A stretch of 64,000 bases of DNA from Brachypterus glaber (GCA_958510825.1 OY294049.1:20081536-20145535); one strand, 5' to 3'; shown: positions 24,658 to 36,744, counted from the first letter of the stretch. A program made the numbers and translations. Notes: a model not told the origin generated them from the sequence alone.

Positions 24658-26687
24658 ACAGGGTTATTCTTTTAAATGGTACACCCCCGAAACTTTTGAA
24701 TAGGATGAGATATAAACTTTAAATTTTTAATATGCATATCACACAACAAAAACTATCATATTTCTGAATTTTTTTTTCGGTAAGACGGCACCAGAAGGGC
24801 AATATTTTAAATGGCACCCTAGGTCTTTTAATATGTCATTTTAAAGAGCCTTAAATTCTCTATTTAAAGATGTAACTAATTATTTTTAAAAATTATTTTT
24901 GAAGATTTTTTTTTTCTTCAAAATTGATGAAATTTTCAATATTTTTAAATTGTTAATTTTTGTAATTTGCAAAAAAAGGTCAAAATATTTGGTAATCATA
25001 GGTAATTCACCGACAGGGAGGTATATTACCGTAAACATTTCGGATGTATCGAAAATATACCGAACCTGAAGGTGTATTTGCAGGACTACTTTTTTAAACA
25101 ATTTTTGAACAATTTATATGTTTAAAAATAGTAAAATAAATAATGAATATTAATTAATTTGACGTTAATTTATTTTGACACAGTAAATTCATGTTTGACC
25201 TTAAATTTTAACAATATTCAATAATAATAAGCTAATAAGACCTAAAAATTACCTTTAAATTATATTTTAGTTGATATTTTGTTATAATATTACATTATTA
25301 AACTAGTATGATTTTAAAAAGTTATAAAAGTGGTGTTTCGATTTTCTGGGATATATTCGACTATTTCACAAACAATATATAGGCCAATCAAAACGTTGCA
25401 TTTTTAGTTTCTTGACCAATCAGATCAAAATGAATCTGATAATTTTTGCACATATGCAATTATCACTTGGTTACTATGGAAACAAGAAACTGACAGTTAT
25501 ACTCTGTACAATGATTATAAAATAGATTGATGGAATAATAAATATCTTAATAAATGTTATATTTTTGCAAAATGTGTTTTTAATTTGTGAAGCTTACCTT
25601 TAGTTGATTTATTTTTATTGATAAGCAATATAAATGCTTATTTTATTACCAAAACATTCTAAGTATAGACCCTAATTAATTTTAGATATTATATTTTATG
25701 CACTTTCCATCTTAAAAGCTTGAAATCACTGATATTTATAAATTTTTAAATATTTAATTGAATCTTGGTATCAAAGTTTATTAACAAAAGTACTCGGATC
25801 TACAATGTATATAACAACAGATAGATTACTTTGCTTGGTATTAAAAACAGGCTACTCAAGACTAATTTAAAAACTTGAAAACTAAAATTTTCAAACAAAA
25901 ATAAAATGATCTTTATTTAAATGCTAAAATATATGATAACAACTATTTTATTGGAATAATCTCAAGCATAAAATATCCCTCAAGCAATGTTTAAACTTGA
26001 CAACATTCGCGAACAAGTGAACATCGTTTTAAAAAGCGCGGCAAATTTGAGATTTAAAATTTTAATTATAGTTGTAAAGTAATATTGTTGTTTAGTTCTT
26101 AAATTTTTAATTAATTCTTTAATTTTTAATTTTTCGTCAAAATTCCTCGATCTGCGGTCTCGGAATTTTGTAACATGAAAAGCGCACTCAAACAATTGCC
26201 AAGCAAAATATTTCTTTAATAAAGTAAAAAAATTATTGATAATTCAACATGCACTTATGATATTACTACTGAGAAGAAAATATCCCTTCGCTATGGTTAT
26301 GCTGCGTTTTTTTTGCTTGAAACCGATATTATGCTAGTTGAAAAAAATAGTTAACACTAATTTTTTATTATTTTCATGTAAAATTTTCAATATTTATGCA
26401 CAAAATATTAAAAATTTGAATAATTTTAAAGAAATCATCTTCAAAAAAATAGTTAGACATTTAAATAGAAAATTTTAAGCTCTTTAAAATGACGTATCAC
26501 AAGACCTAGGGTGCCATTTAAAATATTGTCTCCCATTGCCCCCTGGCGCCGCCTTACAGAATAAAAAATTTAAAAATAAGGCAAGTGATAGTTTTATTTG
26601 TGTGATATAAACATTTCAAATTTGAAGTTTATATCTCATTCCGTTCAAAAGTTACGGGGGTTGTACCATTTAAAAGAATAACCTTGT
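24658..26687. mobile_element. 2-kb element with long TIRs, tandem unit 3
   Basis: Same element again; the right tip has one change (accttgt instead of accctgt). It also carries a 4-bp tagt insertion near 26451. Confidence 0.7.
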
Positions 26688-27511
26688 ATACAGTAGAGAC
26701 CGCTGAAAACGAAGCCAGTTATAACCAACTTCTGGTAATAACGAACCAATTCTAAAGTCCGTACGCCTTATTTGGTGTTCTTATTAAGCAGTCTCCACTG
26801 GACTTAAAATGCTGCAGCATGCTGTTTAAAAGACAGGATGCTAAATATTATTATTTTACCAGTAACAGTATCTAAAAGAGTTATTGCATACGGAGCTAAT
26901 TTGTTGTAACTAGTTAGTAAAAACGTCGGGCTTTATTAATAACAAGTGTAAGAAAAGTGTCTTTGCGCAAGTGTTAGGAACACCATTTTTGTTACGAGTT
27001 AAAAATAAAATATGCTTTTATACTTTATTAGATAAATTTTATTTTTATGATTTTTTCAATAAAAAGAAAAACAATCAACAGTTAAGAAATTTATTTATGT
27101 TTTGTAATTTTATAAATAAATATAATTATACTACGAAATAAAGAAATTAAACAATAATTATGCGTGCGAAAAAAGCCCTTTCATACGAATATAAGTGTGG
27201 AAAAAGACATCTTTTAGCACGATCGTAGCAAAAAAAGTTTTTCTACTTTTTTGCTATTAGACTACCTAGTAGTACTCTGTACTATATAACTAATAGGTCC
27301 AATAGTTATTTATTTATATACCTAGATCGAAAGCACCAAATAAATTTCGCGCACGAGTTCCATACAACGTTTTTTTAACAGGGAAATAATCCCGAATTTC
27401 TCTAAAAGGTGTTAGTGGTCTTTTATGAAACAACCGAAAATAAATCTACTTTTTTATATCAGTACAATAAATCTCCAGGTTAAATACCTTTTAACAAAAA
27501 ACAAGCCTCAC

Positions 27512-27811
27512 CTTCGATAAGCCTAGATATTCTATCTTCAGTTTCGCCGTACATGCTCGCTCGATATTGGGCACTTCGCCGGTGAAATCCTTCGCTGAAG
27601 CCCGCTTCTGACAACTCAAGATCGTCAGGTGGTTTACTAGAGTGTCTTTGCCGCCTGAGAACTACTCCTCCAGAGGGCGGTTTCCTGCAGGCTATGACTG
27701 AAGCTACTATTACGATGACAAGGATTAGGAGGACGGCTACTGAGGCTAGTGCGACCAAGATCAAGGTTAGATTGCTTTTGGAGGTTTCAGCAGCATCAGG
27801 TGGAGTTAAGG
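27512..27811 (-). CDS. Exon: transmembrane helix and juxtamembrane tail, Sidestep-family receptor
   Basis: Internal exon of 300 bp on the minus strand. The acceptor is tattttcag at 27812-27820 and the donor is AAG then gtgagg at 27511. It reads A(split)-LTPPDAAETSKSNL, a stalk with an N-x-T sequon (NLT), then about 25 hydrophobic residues (TLILVALASVAVLLILVIV then IVASVIAC), a basic stop-transfer RKPP, and a cytoplasmic segment with RRQRHSSKPPDDLELSEAGF, an Arg/Ser-rich stretch, and ETEDRISRLIEG. The order FN3, stalk, membrane helix, tail fits a type I receptor of the Sidestep family, and the intron phase matches the FN3 exons. The frame upstream of the obvious TTG at 27764 is open to the acceptor and must be included. 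The rest of the tail is not found downstream, so the 3' exons lie more than 27.5 kb away or were not recognised. A 3-copy tandem array ends about 50 bp from the donor. Confidence 0.82.
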
Positions 27812-28007
27812 CTGAAAATAGAAATACAGGGTTAAAAATAAATGTAAAATAATGTAAAAATAGTATAGTTTACTAAGTAATTTTACTACTCTTGACTATG
27901 TTTAATTCATGAATTTGTGTAAAAGAGTGTAAAAATATTGAAAAATTATGTAAAAGACTATTAAAACTTTATAAAGCGCTGTGACGTATTTTAAAATTTA
28001 AAAAAAT

Positions 28008-28012
<5 letters not shown>

Positions 28013-28081
<69 letters not shown>
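28013..28081. repeat. (AT)n microsatellite
   Basis: About 34 uninterrupted AT repeats in the large intron, 200 bp from the membrane exon acceptor. Confidence 0.97.
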
Positions 28082-28087
<6 letters not shown>

Positions 28088-28494
28088 CATAGTTTAACAT
28101 TGATTTAAAGCTATTATATTTTATAAAAATACACATGTCGGTCCATGGTATCTTACATATAGGAACATTTTACACAACCAGCCATTTTTACAGTAATTAC
28201 TAAAATGATTTTATTTAAAAAGCTTTTTTTAAGCCAAATAGTAAAACTGCATTCTGATAAAAAAAATAATTGAAATTTTGGCGAAGGCGCCGTGGCGCGC
28301 CGTACACGTATAAGAAAGTGTAAACTGGCAAACTTCGCGTTTTGATAAAAACAGCTTAATTGGAAACAATTTATAATTTTTGGTTTATGAATTCAAAAAC
28401 ATTATTAATTCTGTCACATCAGCTAATATTTTAAAAATATGTTCCGGGGTGTATAAAGGGCTGAAATTTTGGCTAAGTATTTATTTTTTATGTA

Positions 28495-29916
28495 GGGTAA
28501 AACCCCCAATCGTTGGCACTCCACTAATTATTGGCACTGGAGTGATATTTTCGTTTATATAAAAAAATTCTCAATTGAAACCTTAATCTAACTATTTTTT
28601 TTTATGAAGTGGTAATATTGCTAAATATTATACTTTAAATCCGAAAAACATATTTTTCCCCTCCTGGGCAGTAGAGTTTTACTAGTTTCGTGTGAACTAC
28701 GTAAGTGTGAATTTTTAAGGTTTCTGCTAAGGAAGTGCTTTAAATAGAAGGTTAGTAAAAGACTTTTATTGATCGAATTACTATTTTTTCCAAATAATTG
28801 CAGTAAGTATATGCATTCTACTTATTAATAAGCCTTAAAAACATTATTTTTCTTTACATTTTTATTTAATTTCGTCGGTGCCAACAATTCGTATACAAAA
28901 TTAAACTAAATTCTAATTATTGGCACAGGTGCCAAAAATTAGCATCTTTAGTAAAAATCATATTCCAATTATTGGCAAACAGTTAAAATGCTAAATTAAT
29001 TAAATAAATAAAATAAAAGTTATTAAATTTATTACTTGTACGGTTGAATATACATACGTATTGCCACATCTGATATAAGAAATAACCAAAACCATATTTT
29101 AAAGTGGGTGGGCTATTATACAAAAGATACAGTTTTAGCTAAAAACCTATTTCAAATAAATGCGTTCTAAATAGCGTTTAATAAAAAACTTTTTCAGTTT
29201 TTCCTCAATACATATTTACGTATATACATTTTACACTTAATTTTGTCTATAAACTTAATTTTTCTTTGAATTTAATTTTTTATCACGGTGCCCATAATAG
29301 GTGTCCAAATTATATTAAATTACTATTATTGGCACAGGTTTATTGTATGCAAAACTTGCGCATCAAAATTAGTCTAAAAGCATAATAATTCTTTTAGATA
29401 AGTGTACCTAGGTGTAACTAGGTATTATTTTATAGATACAAATTAGTATTAGGTAACTAATATTTGAACTTTAATATAAAGATATTTAAAATTTTATAGT
29501 TCTAATATAAATTTGAGTTTTTGTTTACAGCCTTTAGTTAATATGTATAAAACTGCAATATTCCAATATAAATATTTTATTTTGATACCAAAATGTTTAT
29601 TATTCAACAAAAAGTAGGTTCAGTAATTTTTTTCCGTTGCTTTAAAGCAAAAATTAGGTGCCAATAATAGGAAAATCTGGATGCCAATCATTAGCAAAAA
29701 GGTGCCAATAATACGAAATTGTGTATTCTTGTAATTAATTCAAAAAATTCTTTAATATTATTAAGATCTCAGTTTAAATTTTATATAATATATAAAATAG
29801 AATAACTACTAAATGGAGTAAAATATTTTATTCTTGATAACATGAAAAAATTTATAAGTTATAATGAAATATATGTGGAATATTTCTTAAAGTGTCAATA
29901 ATTGGGGGTTTTACCC
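28495..29916. mobile_element. TA-flanked element with many internal ATTATTGGCAC repeats
   Basis: Inverted tips gggtaaaacccccaat are flanked by TA on both sides (28493-28494, 29917-29918). The 11-bp motif attattggcac, or its complement gtgccaataat, recurs roughly a dozen times, often back to back (ggcacaggtgcc near 28923). TA target plus inverted tips suggest a Tc1/mariner-type element, but no transposase remains. The repeated motifs could be transposase-binding sites. Confidence 0.7.
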
Positions 29917-29921
29917 TATCT

Positions 29922-30595
29922 ATAATCATGTAAAGTCTTATCGTTGAAGGCGATTTAGCCCAAAATGCGATACCCTCGTTTGGCGTCTTAAAAAAATAAG
30001 CCCTGTCTGTAAGTACGTACTAATAACAACAATAGTGTTTATGCATTGCAATAAGAAAACAGAGAGTGTGCATATGATCTTTAATATTTTATATAAATCA
30101 TAATTAACTTTAATTAAAAATATAACATAATTTATAATTAAGTTTGCATTCCACTAATAGCCTGTTATTATTGTATTAAATTATGTAGGCATATTTTCAT
30201 TAATTTAGCCTCATTAAAAATGTACCCTCTAATTGTAAATTTTATTTAAATTATGATATACTACACAAAATACCCTAAAAATATGCCTTAAAAATTTATT
30301 ATTTAAAAACCACCCTAAAATATAACGTAATTACAACTTACAGGTGCCCACTAGTAAAAACTTTAAATTGAATTTCATAATGCCGACTTAATTATATAAC
30401 TTTCCTTGTTCTTATTTTACTTTCATCTCCCTAACATTTTTACTCCTCGCAGTTATAAAGGTTTTTACTTGCTTTCAAATAGCATATTTTGTAATAAAAA
30501 AATAAAAATTAAATAAACTTCTTAAAATTATTAAGATTACTAGTTAAAAAAAAATTAATTTTAATAAATTTAATCTTATCTTATCGCCAATAGTA
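29922..30595. other. No gene seen
   Basis: Very AT-rich; no structure recognised. Confidence 0.5.
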
Positions 30596-30596
30596 T

Positions 30597-30872
30597 ATTA
30601 CGTACCGAGTACGCGAACCTAGTTTTTAGTGCACTCGATGTGCATTGAAATGGTTTGCATCGAGGTGCGTATACTATTTTTCCTACATCCAAAAAAAAAG
30701 GCAAAAAATATATTAAAATTAGTTTGTCACATTAAGGTTATTGTTTGACGTTTACTAACTTTCTGACAGTAGATATGTAAAATCAGCTGATTGTCACTTC
30801 CCAACCGTTGTCATAGGCAATGGGTCGGAAATAGACACTAACTACTAACTAGGTCGTAGGAAAAAATATATA
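30597..30872. mobile_element. MITE, empty relative of the 16490 element
   Basis: Has the same tips (tttttcctac, gtcgtaggaaaaa), the same atattacgtaccgagta leader and the cgttgtcataggcaatggg segment near the right end. At agatatgtaaaatcagc it lacks the 525-bp insert, so it serves as an empty-site reference. Confidence 0.7.
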
Positions 30873-30879
30873 AAACAAA

Positions 30880-31478
30880 TTGAAAATCAGGAATAGATTT
30901 TCTCTACGACTGCTTTAGAATATAAGCAAATACACACACTTTTCAAACAGAGAATGAGTCCATTCTAGCTCTAGATACGGTATGAATATTCTGTATCAAG
31001 TGTTAGAATGAGCACATGTAGTGCCATCTCTTGTTTATAAAAGTAAAGAAAACTGTAGCAAAATTAGCAAAAATATATTTTTTTTACCATGAAATATTGA
31101 ATAATTTAATGCAATTTAAAGTTTTGCGTTAAAATTACATAAAGTTTATTAGTTTTTCTTAATATTTGACCAGTTTTTTATCAATTTAGTTAAAAAAATT
31201 AAAACTGTTCCATCTATTGTTAAATATTTAAACCTGATATCTGTCACAAAAATCTGACATAAACTTCAATATTTGCATTATAATTTGTAAATATGTGCTA
31301 AAATTAAATAAAAATCTTTTTTAACTACTGATTTGATAAAATTATTAAATAACATTAATTGCTTTATTTAAAAATATGTGTTTTGTTGCATTTACAATGT
31401 CGAGTCACAAAAAACATTGTTTTTAACCTTGTCCGCAGTTTAAAGCCATACAGTGTTTCATATTTGCAGTCGAAGAAA
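30880..31478. other. No gene seen
   Basis: AT-rich DNA. An open frame beginning at 31359 runs into the hairpin element and is not supported. Confidence 0.45.
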
Positions 31479-31479
31479 A

Positions 31480-31611
31480 AGTATAGTCTACAACACGTAT
31501 GGAATAGTCATTCCGCGCTCGCGGGACCGTCATACTCGCCTGCCGGCTCGTATGACAAACTTTCCGCTCGCGCGGAATATTGTCTATTCCATACTAGTTA
31601 TAGAATATACT
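31480..31611. mobile_element. GC-rich hairpin element
   Basis: Tatggaatagtcattccgcg on the left mirrors cgcggaatattgtctattcc on the right. The inner stem is gtcatac / gtatgac around ctgccggc. Base composition is far more GC-rich than its surroundings, and the motif gctcgcg occurs in both arms. Likely a short palindromic MITE. Confidence 0.6.
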
Positions 31612-32189
31612 ATTTTTATTCTAGATTCATTTTTTTTAAATTTAAGGACAACCAACCTAGATATAGTGCCCCTAAAGCAACCAACCAAACTTGAGTAAAA
31701 AGAAACTGTTCACAAAATATCTACGTTGATTTTACGGAGATAAATCAATGATGGCTTTGTTTGATGTTTTTATGGATGCTGGGTATAAAGTCACAGGCAA
31801 GTGCCCTATACTGCCCTGCTAAGACAAGTTGTCCTATCTGCAAAATAGATGTTTTGAGATATGGCCAGTTTTATTGTTTTTGTTTGAGCTTTTTGAAAAC
31901 ATTTTTAAATAAATATGGCGTTTGATTCTGCTTTATTTTAAATAAAAAATACGTGATATCCTTTGAAAAAAAATATATATATATATTTTTTTTGTCAGAA
32001 AAATAAATTTTAATACTAAATGAATTTATTCTATCTAAGAAAGTTAGGACAAAATGATCTAAAAAGACCAATCAAATTACTAAGATCTGTAAAGTTAGTC
32101 CCTGTCCTGACTTATTCGTCTAGTAAATACTAGTTAGGACAATTTTATTTAGAAAACATTGAAAATTTTCCACATAGGATAAACATCTT
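31612..32189. other. No gene seen
   Basis: AT-rich with a short (AT)n run near 31975. Nothing supported. Confidence 0.45.
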
Positions 32190-32555
32190 TTGGTTTGATT
32201 TTCAACATTTTAGTATTTAATTTTTCGTGCTCGAACCGTAAAATTTCACCTTCAAAAATTTGGGATAAAAAACTGATAAGGGCCCCCCGTTTCGTACACC
32301 CCTGGTTAAAATAAGTAAACAAGAATATCATACGAAGATGGTCCTTATTAAGATTAGTTCATGTGCAAAACCCCGTTGCTATATAGGGTTTCTGAGTTAT
32401 TAAAAAAAAAAAACGATCTTTTTACCCACTTTCAAAGGGGCTTAGCTCCCTTAAAACGCATTTTTAGACACGTTTATAGGAACTTTTTGTCATATTTCCT
32501 GACGTAGAATCACCCCTTAAAATTTCAGACCCTATTCCAAATACAGCGTGTATAT
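32190..32555 (+). repeat. Dispersed repeat family D, copy 2
   Basis: Shares attttcaacattttagtatt, ccccccgtttcg, acacccctggttaaaataag and ggaactttttgtcatattt with 43090-43582. Ends at cagcgtgtata. An internal segment present in the 43-kb copy is missing. Confidence 0.7.
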
Positions 32556-32599
32556 CAAGGAAGGAAACTAGCTGTTTTAGTCCCACAGCATAAATTGTT

Positions 32600-32637
32600 C
32601 CAGAGCGAAGCGGAGCGCGGCGAAGCGAAGCGATGAA
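32600..32637. repeat. GCGAAGCG simple repeat
   Basis: A short GC-rich run built from gcgaagcg/gagcgcgg units, unlike the AT-rich surroundings. Confidence 0.6.
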
Positions 32638-32639
32638 AA

Positions 32640-33540
32640 CATGCTAGGGTCTAAAACACAGTTTACTACTGCGGTATATACACTATTTTTTGCAAGACCG
32701 ACTTTTCATTTAAATCACATATCCTTGATTTAAGACACAATGTTTTTCTGTGCATTGACTACAAAGCGAATCCTGTGAAATTTGAAGCAATGGCTGAAAC
32801 TATTTGATTTATTTGTTTTCATCGCCCTAATATGATCGTACATTTTCCCATTTAATTAATACACCATTTCAATTTCCGACATATTAAAACACAGAAAGAA
32901 AGCAAGAAAAAATATTTTTAATCATCTAAAAGTCTTTTAATGAATATTTTTACGCCTGAAATCGTAATAGAATTATGTCCTTAATTCAATTATATTTGAG
33001 TTTACATTGTACAGAATATTCTTAAATATACGAGTGAATATCAAAAAATTACAAGATGCCTTCAGAATCCTAGGAAGTGAAATTTTTTTGTGACAAATTC
33101 AATTTCAGCCACACCAAAAACACCCTATATACAAATTTTTATAAACATATTTGACACATTTAAAAATAACTGTCCCCTAGGGATTTGCCTAAAAATTTTG
33201 TATTCAAATTAAATTTTTTGGGACTCGAAAAAACCTTGGATATCAATTTTTATAAAAATATTGAGTAAAACATTAAATGCTATATCCAGGGCCCTAGCGA
33301 AAAAGATTTCGAGAGGGAAAGAAGGTCAAAAATTACCTTGTTTTAGCCTAAAAATACAACTTTTTTCTTCGACAAAAAGTTTGTAAATAAAAAAAAGGTT
33401 CCCACCATTTCGGGAAATATACAACTTTTGTAAAAAAAAGTCCCCACCCTCCAGTGAAATATTAAACTTTTATATTTTGAATCCATGAAATATGCAACTT
33501 TTTACATTTCAAGATGGGTGGGGGCCGGGGGAGGCCCTAA
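32640..33540. other. No gene seen
   Basis: AT-rich; contains a repeated motif gaaatatacaacttttg/aaatattaaactttta near 33412-33510 but no feature I can name. Confidence 0.4.
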
Positions 33541-33547
33541 GGCAGCA

Positions 33548-33862
33548 TACGACGGGCCAAACTGCAATAGTCCTACACTGGCCGCCCGATGGCCGCTTTA
33601 AAGCCAACGATAAATTGTTCAATTTCGATCGTAAAATCGTACATTGGCCAATCTAAGGCCGTATTCTTGTAGACCAACGTGTGTTTGCCAACCTAAGGCC
33701 AATGATAAATCTATGTAAGACCAATGCAGTTTTGCCAACATTGACCCCTCGAATGCGGTCTTAGCGCGGTTGATGTTTCCTTAGTATGTAGGCTCAATGT
33801 GGGTTTACCAGCGTTGGTCCAATGTAGGAAATTTATTTATTTATTTATTTATTTATTTTAGA
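33548..33862. repeat. Short-period GGCC-type repeat with (TTTA)n tail
   Basis: Recurring cattggcc / ctaaggcc / ccaatg motifs about 40-50 bp apart, ending in ggtccaatgtaggaaa and a pure (TTTA)n run at 33835-33861. The tail suggests a retroelement end, but this is uncertain. Confidence 0.45.
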
Positions 33863-33949
33863 GCAGTTACACAAAGGCATTAATTTGCACTACAATGTTT
33901 GGACAACAGGCGGCCAACCAACCAATGTGCTGGCTGGTTTTCAGTCGCA

Positions 33950-34450
33950 TTTCAGCTGATACTCCAATTCTCGGATTCGGATTCAGCGGAAAAAATACAT
34001 TGAAATCATGTATGGCACTAATATCAAATAGCCAGAATTCTCGCAGGTTTTCACGTGTTTTTTGCCTCGCATTCAAAATTTTATGGTGATTGGTCGATTT
34101 GGACCTTGGATTTGGTTTCAGGGTCCCAAAATACCTACAGATAACATGTTCAATTTATAATAAACTCTTTTATCTAAAATTAGATCATTTTGAGGTGTTT
34201 TTTAAGGTTATGTAGAAACATTGACGTGTTTGGTCAATTTGAGTGCAGATTCGTTTTCAGCGTCCTTAAATACGTATAAATAGCATAGTTTGCTCGTTTA
34301 AATCTTTAATAAACTCTTTTATCAAAAATATGCTCAATTTTATCAAATTTTTGAGGTTATGTTAAAATCCTTGGGTGCTAGGCCAATTCTAACCTCGGAT
34401 TCGGATTCAGCGGAAAAAAATACATGGGGTACATATGTGGTTATTAAAGT
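33950..34450 (+). repeat. Degenerate tandem repeat, about 140-bp period
   Basis: The core ctcggattcggattcagcg plus aaaatac recurs near 33972, 34107, 34244 and 34392 with changes, each preceded by a tggtcaattt-like stretch and followed by tttgaggttatg. About four units. Confidence 0.6.
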
Positions 34451-34807
34451 ACAGACCACTTTTTAAATATTAAGGCACACTGAAAATCTTTTAAATGCAG
34501 CTAAACTTGATTCTCTGGACCTATAATATTAAAATACCAAAAGAAAATGATAAGTTTTGTAATTTTACCATAAGGCGTTATTTAATTATTACTTAACGCT
34601 TAAAGTTTAACAATATTTTCTGTAGTATTTCGTTTAAAATAAGGTTAGTTGGACTCCTGGGCGCTGAAATAAAAATATGTATTTTTAATAAATTTATCTT
34701 TATATCTTTAAGATAATGACTGTTAGTGCGTTGTGATGTCAGCAGCTTGCCGAGATGGAAGGACAACTATAATTTAGCTTAGATGACGTTACAAATCTAA
34801 AAGTTCT

Positions 34808-35060
34808 GTGTCTCTAATAAAGTAAAAAATAAAAACTTTTCCCAAAAAAAATGAACCAACTTTGTCTCTAAAAAGTAAAAAATAAAAAAATAATAAGTCG
34901 GTGCCAACCTCACAGCAAACAATAATAAAATAAAACAAAAATAATTGTTAGTAATTAATTTAGGGAATGGAATTACACCGATTTAATTATTTTTTATTTT
35001 TTACTTTTTAGAGACAAAGTCGGTTCATTTTTTTTGCGAAAAGTTTTTATTTTATTTTGT
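34808..35060. mobile_element. Fold-back MITE
   Basis: Aaaaacttttcccaaaaaaa and tttgtctctaaaaagtaaaa on the left are mirrored by ttttactttttagagacaaa and gcgaaaagtttttatttt on the right, around a loop with ggtgccaacctcacagc. Confidence 0.7.
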
Positions 35061-35435
35061 GTTTGGTTTTTTGAAATTCACCCTTAAAGGAAAGAAGGGG
35101 AGCCCTTTTTTATATATCCCAACAGAAAACTAATGACCAAACTGTTGCGGTTCTTAGAAAACACAAAGTGGCGAGGGACGCAAACTAAGGGTATCTACGA
35201 CAAGCTTTCTTAACAAGCTTAACAGCATAACTGTATGTTGTGTACAAGAGCTTAACAAGTTATATTTAATTAAGAAAAATAAAGACATAGCTTAATATCT
35301 ACCCAAGAATATCATTATAAAAAAGGTACCAAATTCCATATTTTTTTGTTTTGGCATAAAATTCTAGTAAAGATAAGCCTTATTTTTTTACATCTAGTCT
35401 AGCATGAAAATTACATTAATTAAAATATCAACTCC

Positions 35436-35536
35436 GAGGAACTCTTTGCAAAATGGAGGAACTCTCTGCAAAATTGAGGAACTCTTTGCAAAATGGAGGA
35501 ACTCTTTGCAAAATGGAGGAACTCTTTGCAAAAAGG
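35436..35536 (+). repeat. 20-bp minisatellite, about 5 copies
   Basis: Unit aactctttgcaaaatggagg repeated almost exactly five times. An open frame across it is a repeat artefact. Confidence 0.93.
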
Positions 35537-35639
35537 AATTCTTTTGTATAAATTTCTACCCACGTGGATTAACGTTCTTATGTTCAAACTAGATCAGCCG
35601 TTACAAACACTCTAAACATCTTATCTTTGGGCACCAATT

Positions 35640-36125
35640 TCTTTTTTGAAGGGGCGCCAAGTTTGGTAGAAACCGTCAGAGACAAAGCTTTTTTTCCTGG
35701 GCGCCAAGTTTGGCAGAAACCGTCAGGGATAAAGCTTTTTTTCCTGAAGGCAATTTTGGGGCGCCAAGTTCTGTTTTGAAGGGAGCCAAGTTTCAAGTTT
35801 GGCAGAAACCTTCAGGGACAAAGCTTTTTTTCCTGAAGTTTTGTGGGGCGCCAATTTTTGTTTTGAAGGGCGCCAAGTTTGGCAACCGTCAGGGACAAAG
35901 CTTTTTCCGGAAGGTAATTTTGGGGCGCCAATTTTTGTTTGGAAGAGGCGCCAAGTTTGGTAGAAACTGTCAGGGACAAAGCTTTTTTTTTTCGTGAAGG
36001 TAAATCGGGGGCGCCAGCCATTTTTTAATTGAAGGGGTGCCAAGTTCGGTAGTAACCGTACCGTCAGGGACAAAGCTTTTTTTATGAAGGTATAGTTGAA
36101 ACCGTCAGGGACAAAGCTTTTTTTT
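35640..36125 (+). repeat. Minisatellite, about 80-100 bp unit, 5-6 copies
   Basis: Units contain ggggcgccaa, gtttggcagaaaccgtcagg, gacaaagcttttttt and cctgaaggtaattttg. Spacing of the gacaaagcttttt block is irregular, about 55-120 bp. Frames on both strands here are artefacts of the repeat. Confidence 0.88.
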
Positions 36126-36202
36126 GAGGGTTCCTTATTGGCAGTAGTGCTTGCACTGCGGTAATTTCTACGGCTTATCTGCCAAAAGTTACCCCTTTCA
36201 GA

Positions 36203-36310
36203 GAGGAACTCTTAAGGACCACAGGAGGAACTCCCAAGGAACTCTGTAGGAACTCCGGAGGAACTCCGGAGGAACTCCGAGGAACTCCGAGGAACTCTTT
36301 GCAAAAAGAA
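36203..36310 (+). repeat. GAGGAACTCC minisatellite
   Basis: About nine copies of a 9-13 bp aggaactcc/c unit, ending ctttgcaaaaagaaactct, nearly the same as the end of the 20-bp minisatellite at 35524. The two minisatellites therefore bracket the larger array as direct relatives. Confidence 0.85.
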
Positions 36311-36744
36311 ACTCTTTTGTACAAATTTTAGACGCGGTCAGCCCCTCGATAATATACGTCAAACCGTTCATTTTAAATAATTTGGATATAGTTAATATTT
36401 TAAAGCAATAGACAATTTAAATGTGGCGAGAGTAAATTTTTAATTTAAAACAAAAGAAAAATTGAGACACAAAATGATTATAAGCAAATTTATTTTTATA
36501 ATCTGGCTGAAAAATTCAATACATTTGAATGATTTTCTTCAAAAAGAGATTATATTAAATATACATTTTATAAAAAATTGTTATTGTTATTAACAATATA
36601 AATTTTAAAAACTACACTTGATATGGGACTAATATAATAATATAATTAAAAAGCAAAGATTAAACTTAATCTTGATCAAGGTACCCGCATCGCATTTGAA
36701 ACTAATTTCTCCAAAATTTAATATATATTCAAAGAATTTTAATT

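Larger units (their letters stand above)
18897..27463. repeat. Three-copy tandem array, 2.83-2.87 kb unit
   Basis: Units begin at about 18897, 21725 and 24594 with ctaagcgtaaattaaaat. Spacing is 2828 bp, then 2869 bp. The difference is explained by a 41-bp segment at about 22631-22672 and 25500-25541 that copy 1 lacks. By eye the copies are nearly identical, so duplication is recent. Each unit consists of a 2-kb TIR element, a short pogo-like MITE and about 700 bp of other DNA. The third copy ends at 27463, 49 bp before the membrane exon. Three identical 71-residue frames (minus strand) are carried along and are not supported as genes. Confidence 0.93.

Noticed and set aside
20242..26195. Identical 71-codon minus frames repeated three times
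   Set aside because: Repetition comes from the tandem duplication; the sequence is within a TIR element and matches no known protein.
31359..31698. 111- and 81-codon plus frames
   Set aside because: They run through the GC-rich hairpin element, which has few stops by composition.
35584..36073. Overlapping open frames of 69-116 codons on both strands
   Set aside because: All lie in the minisatellite; frames stay open because the unit lacks stops, not because of coding constraint.
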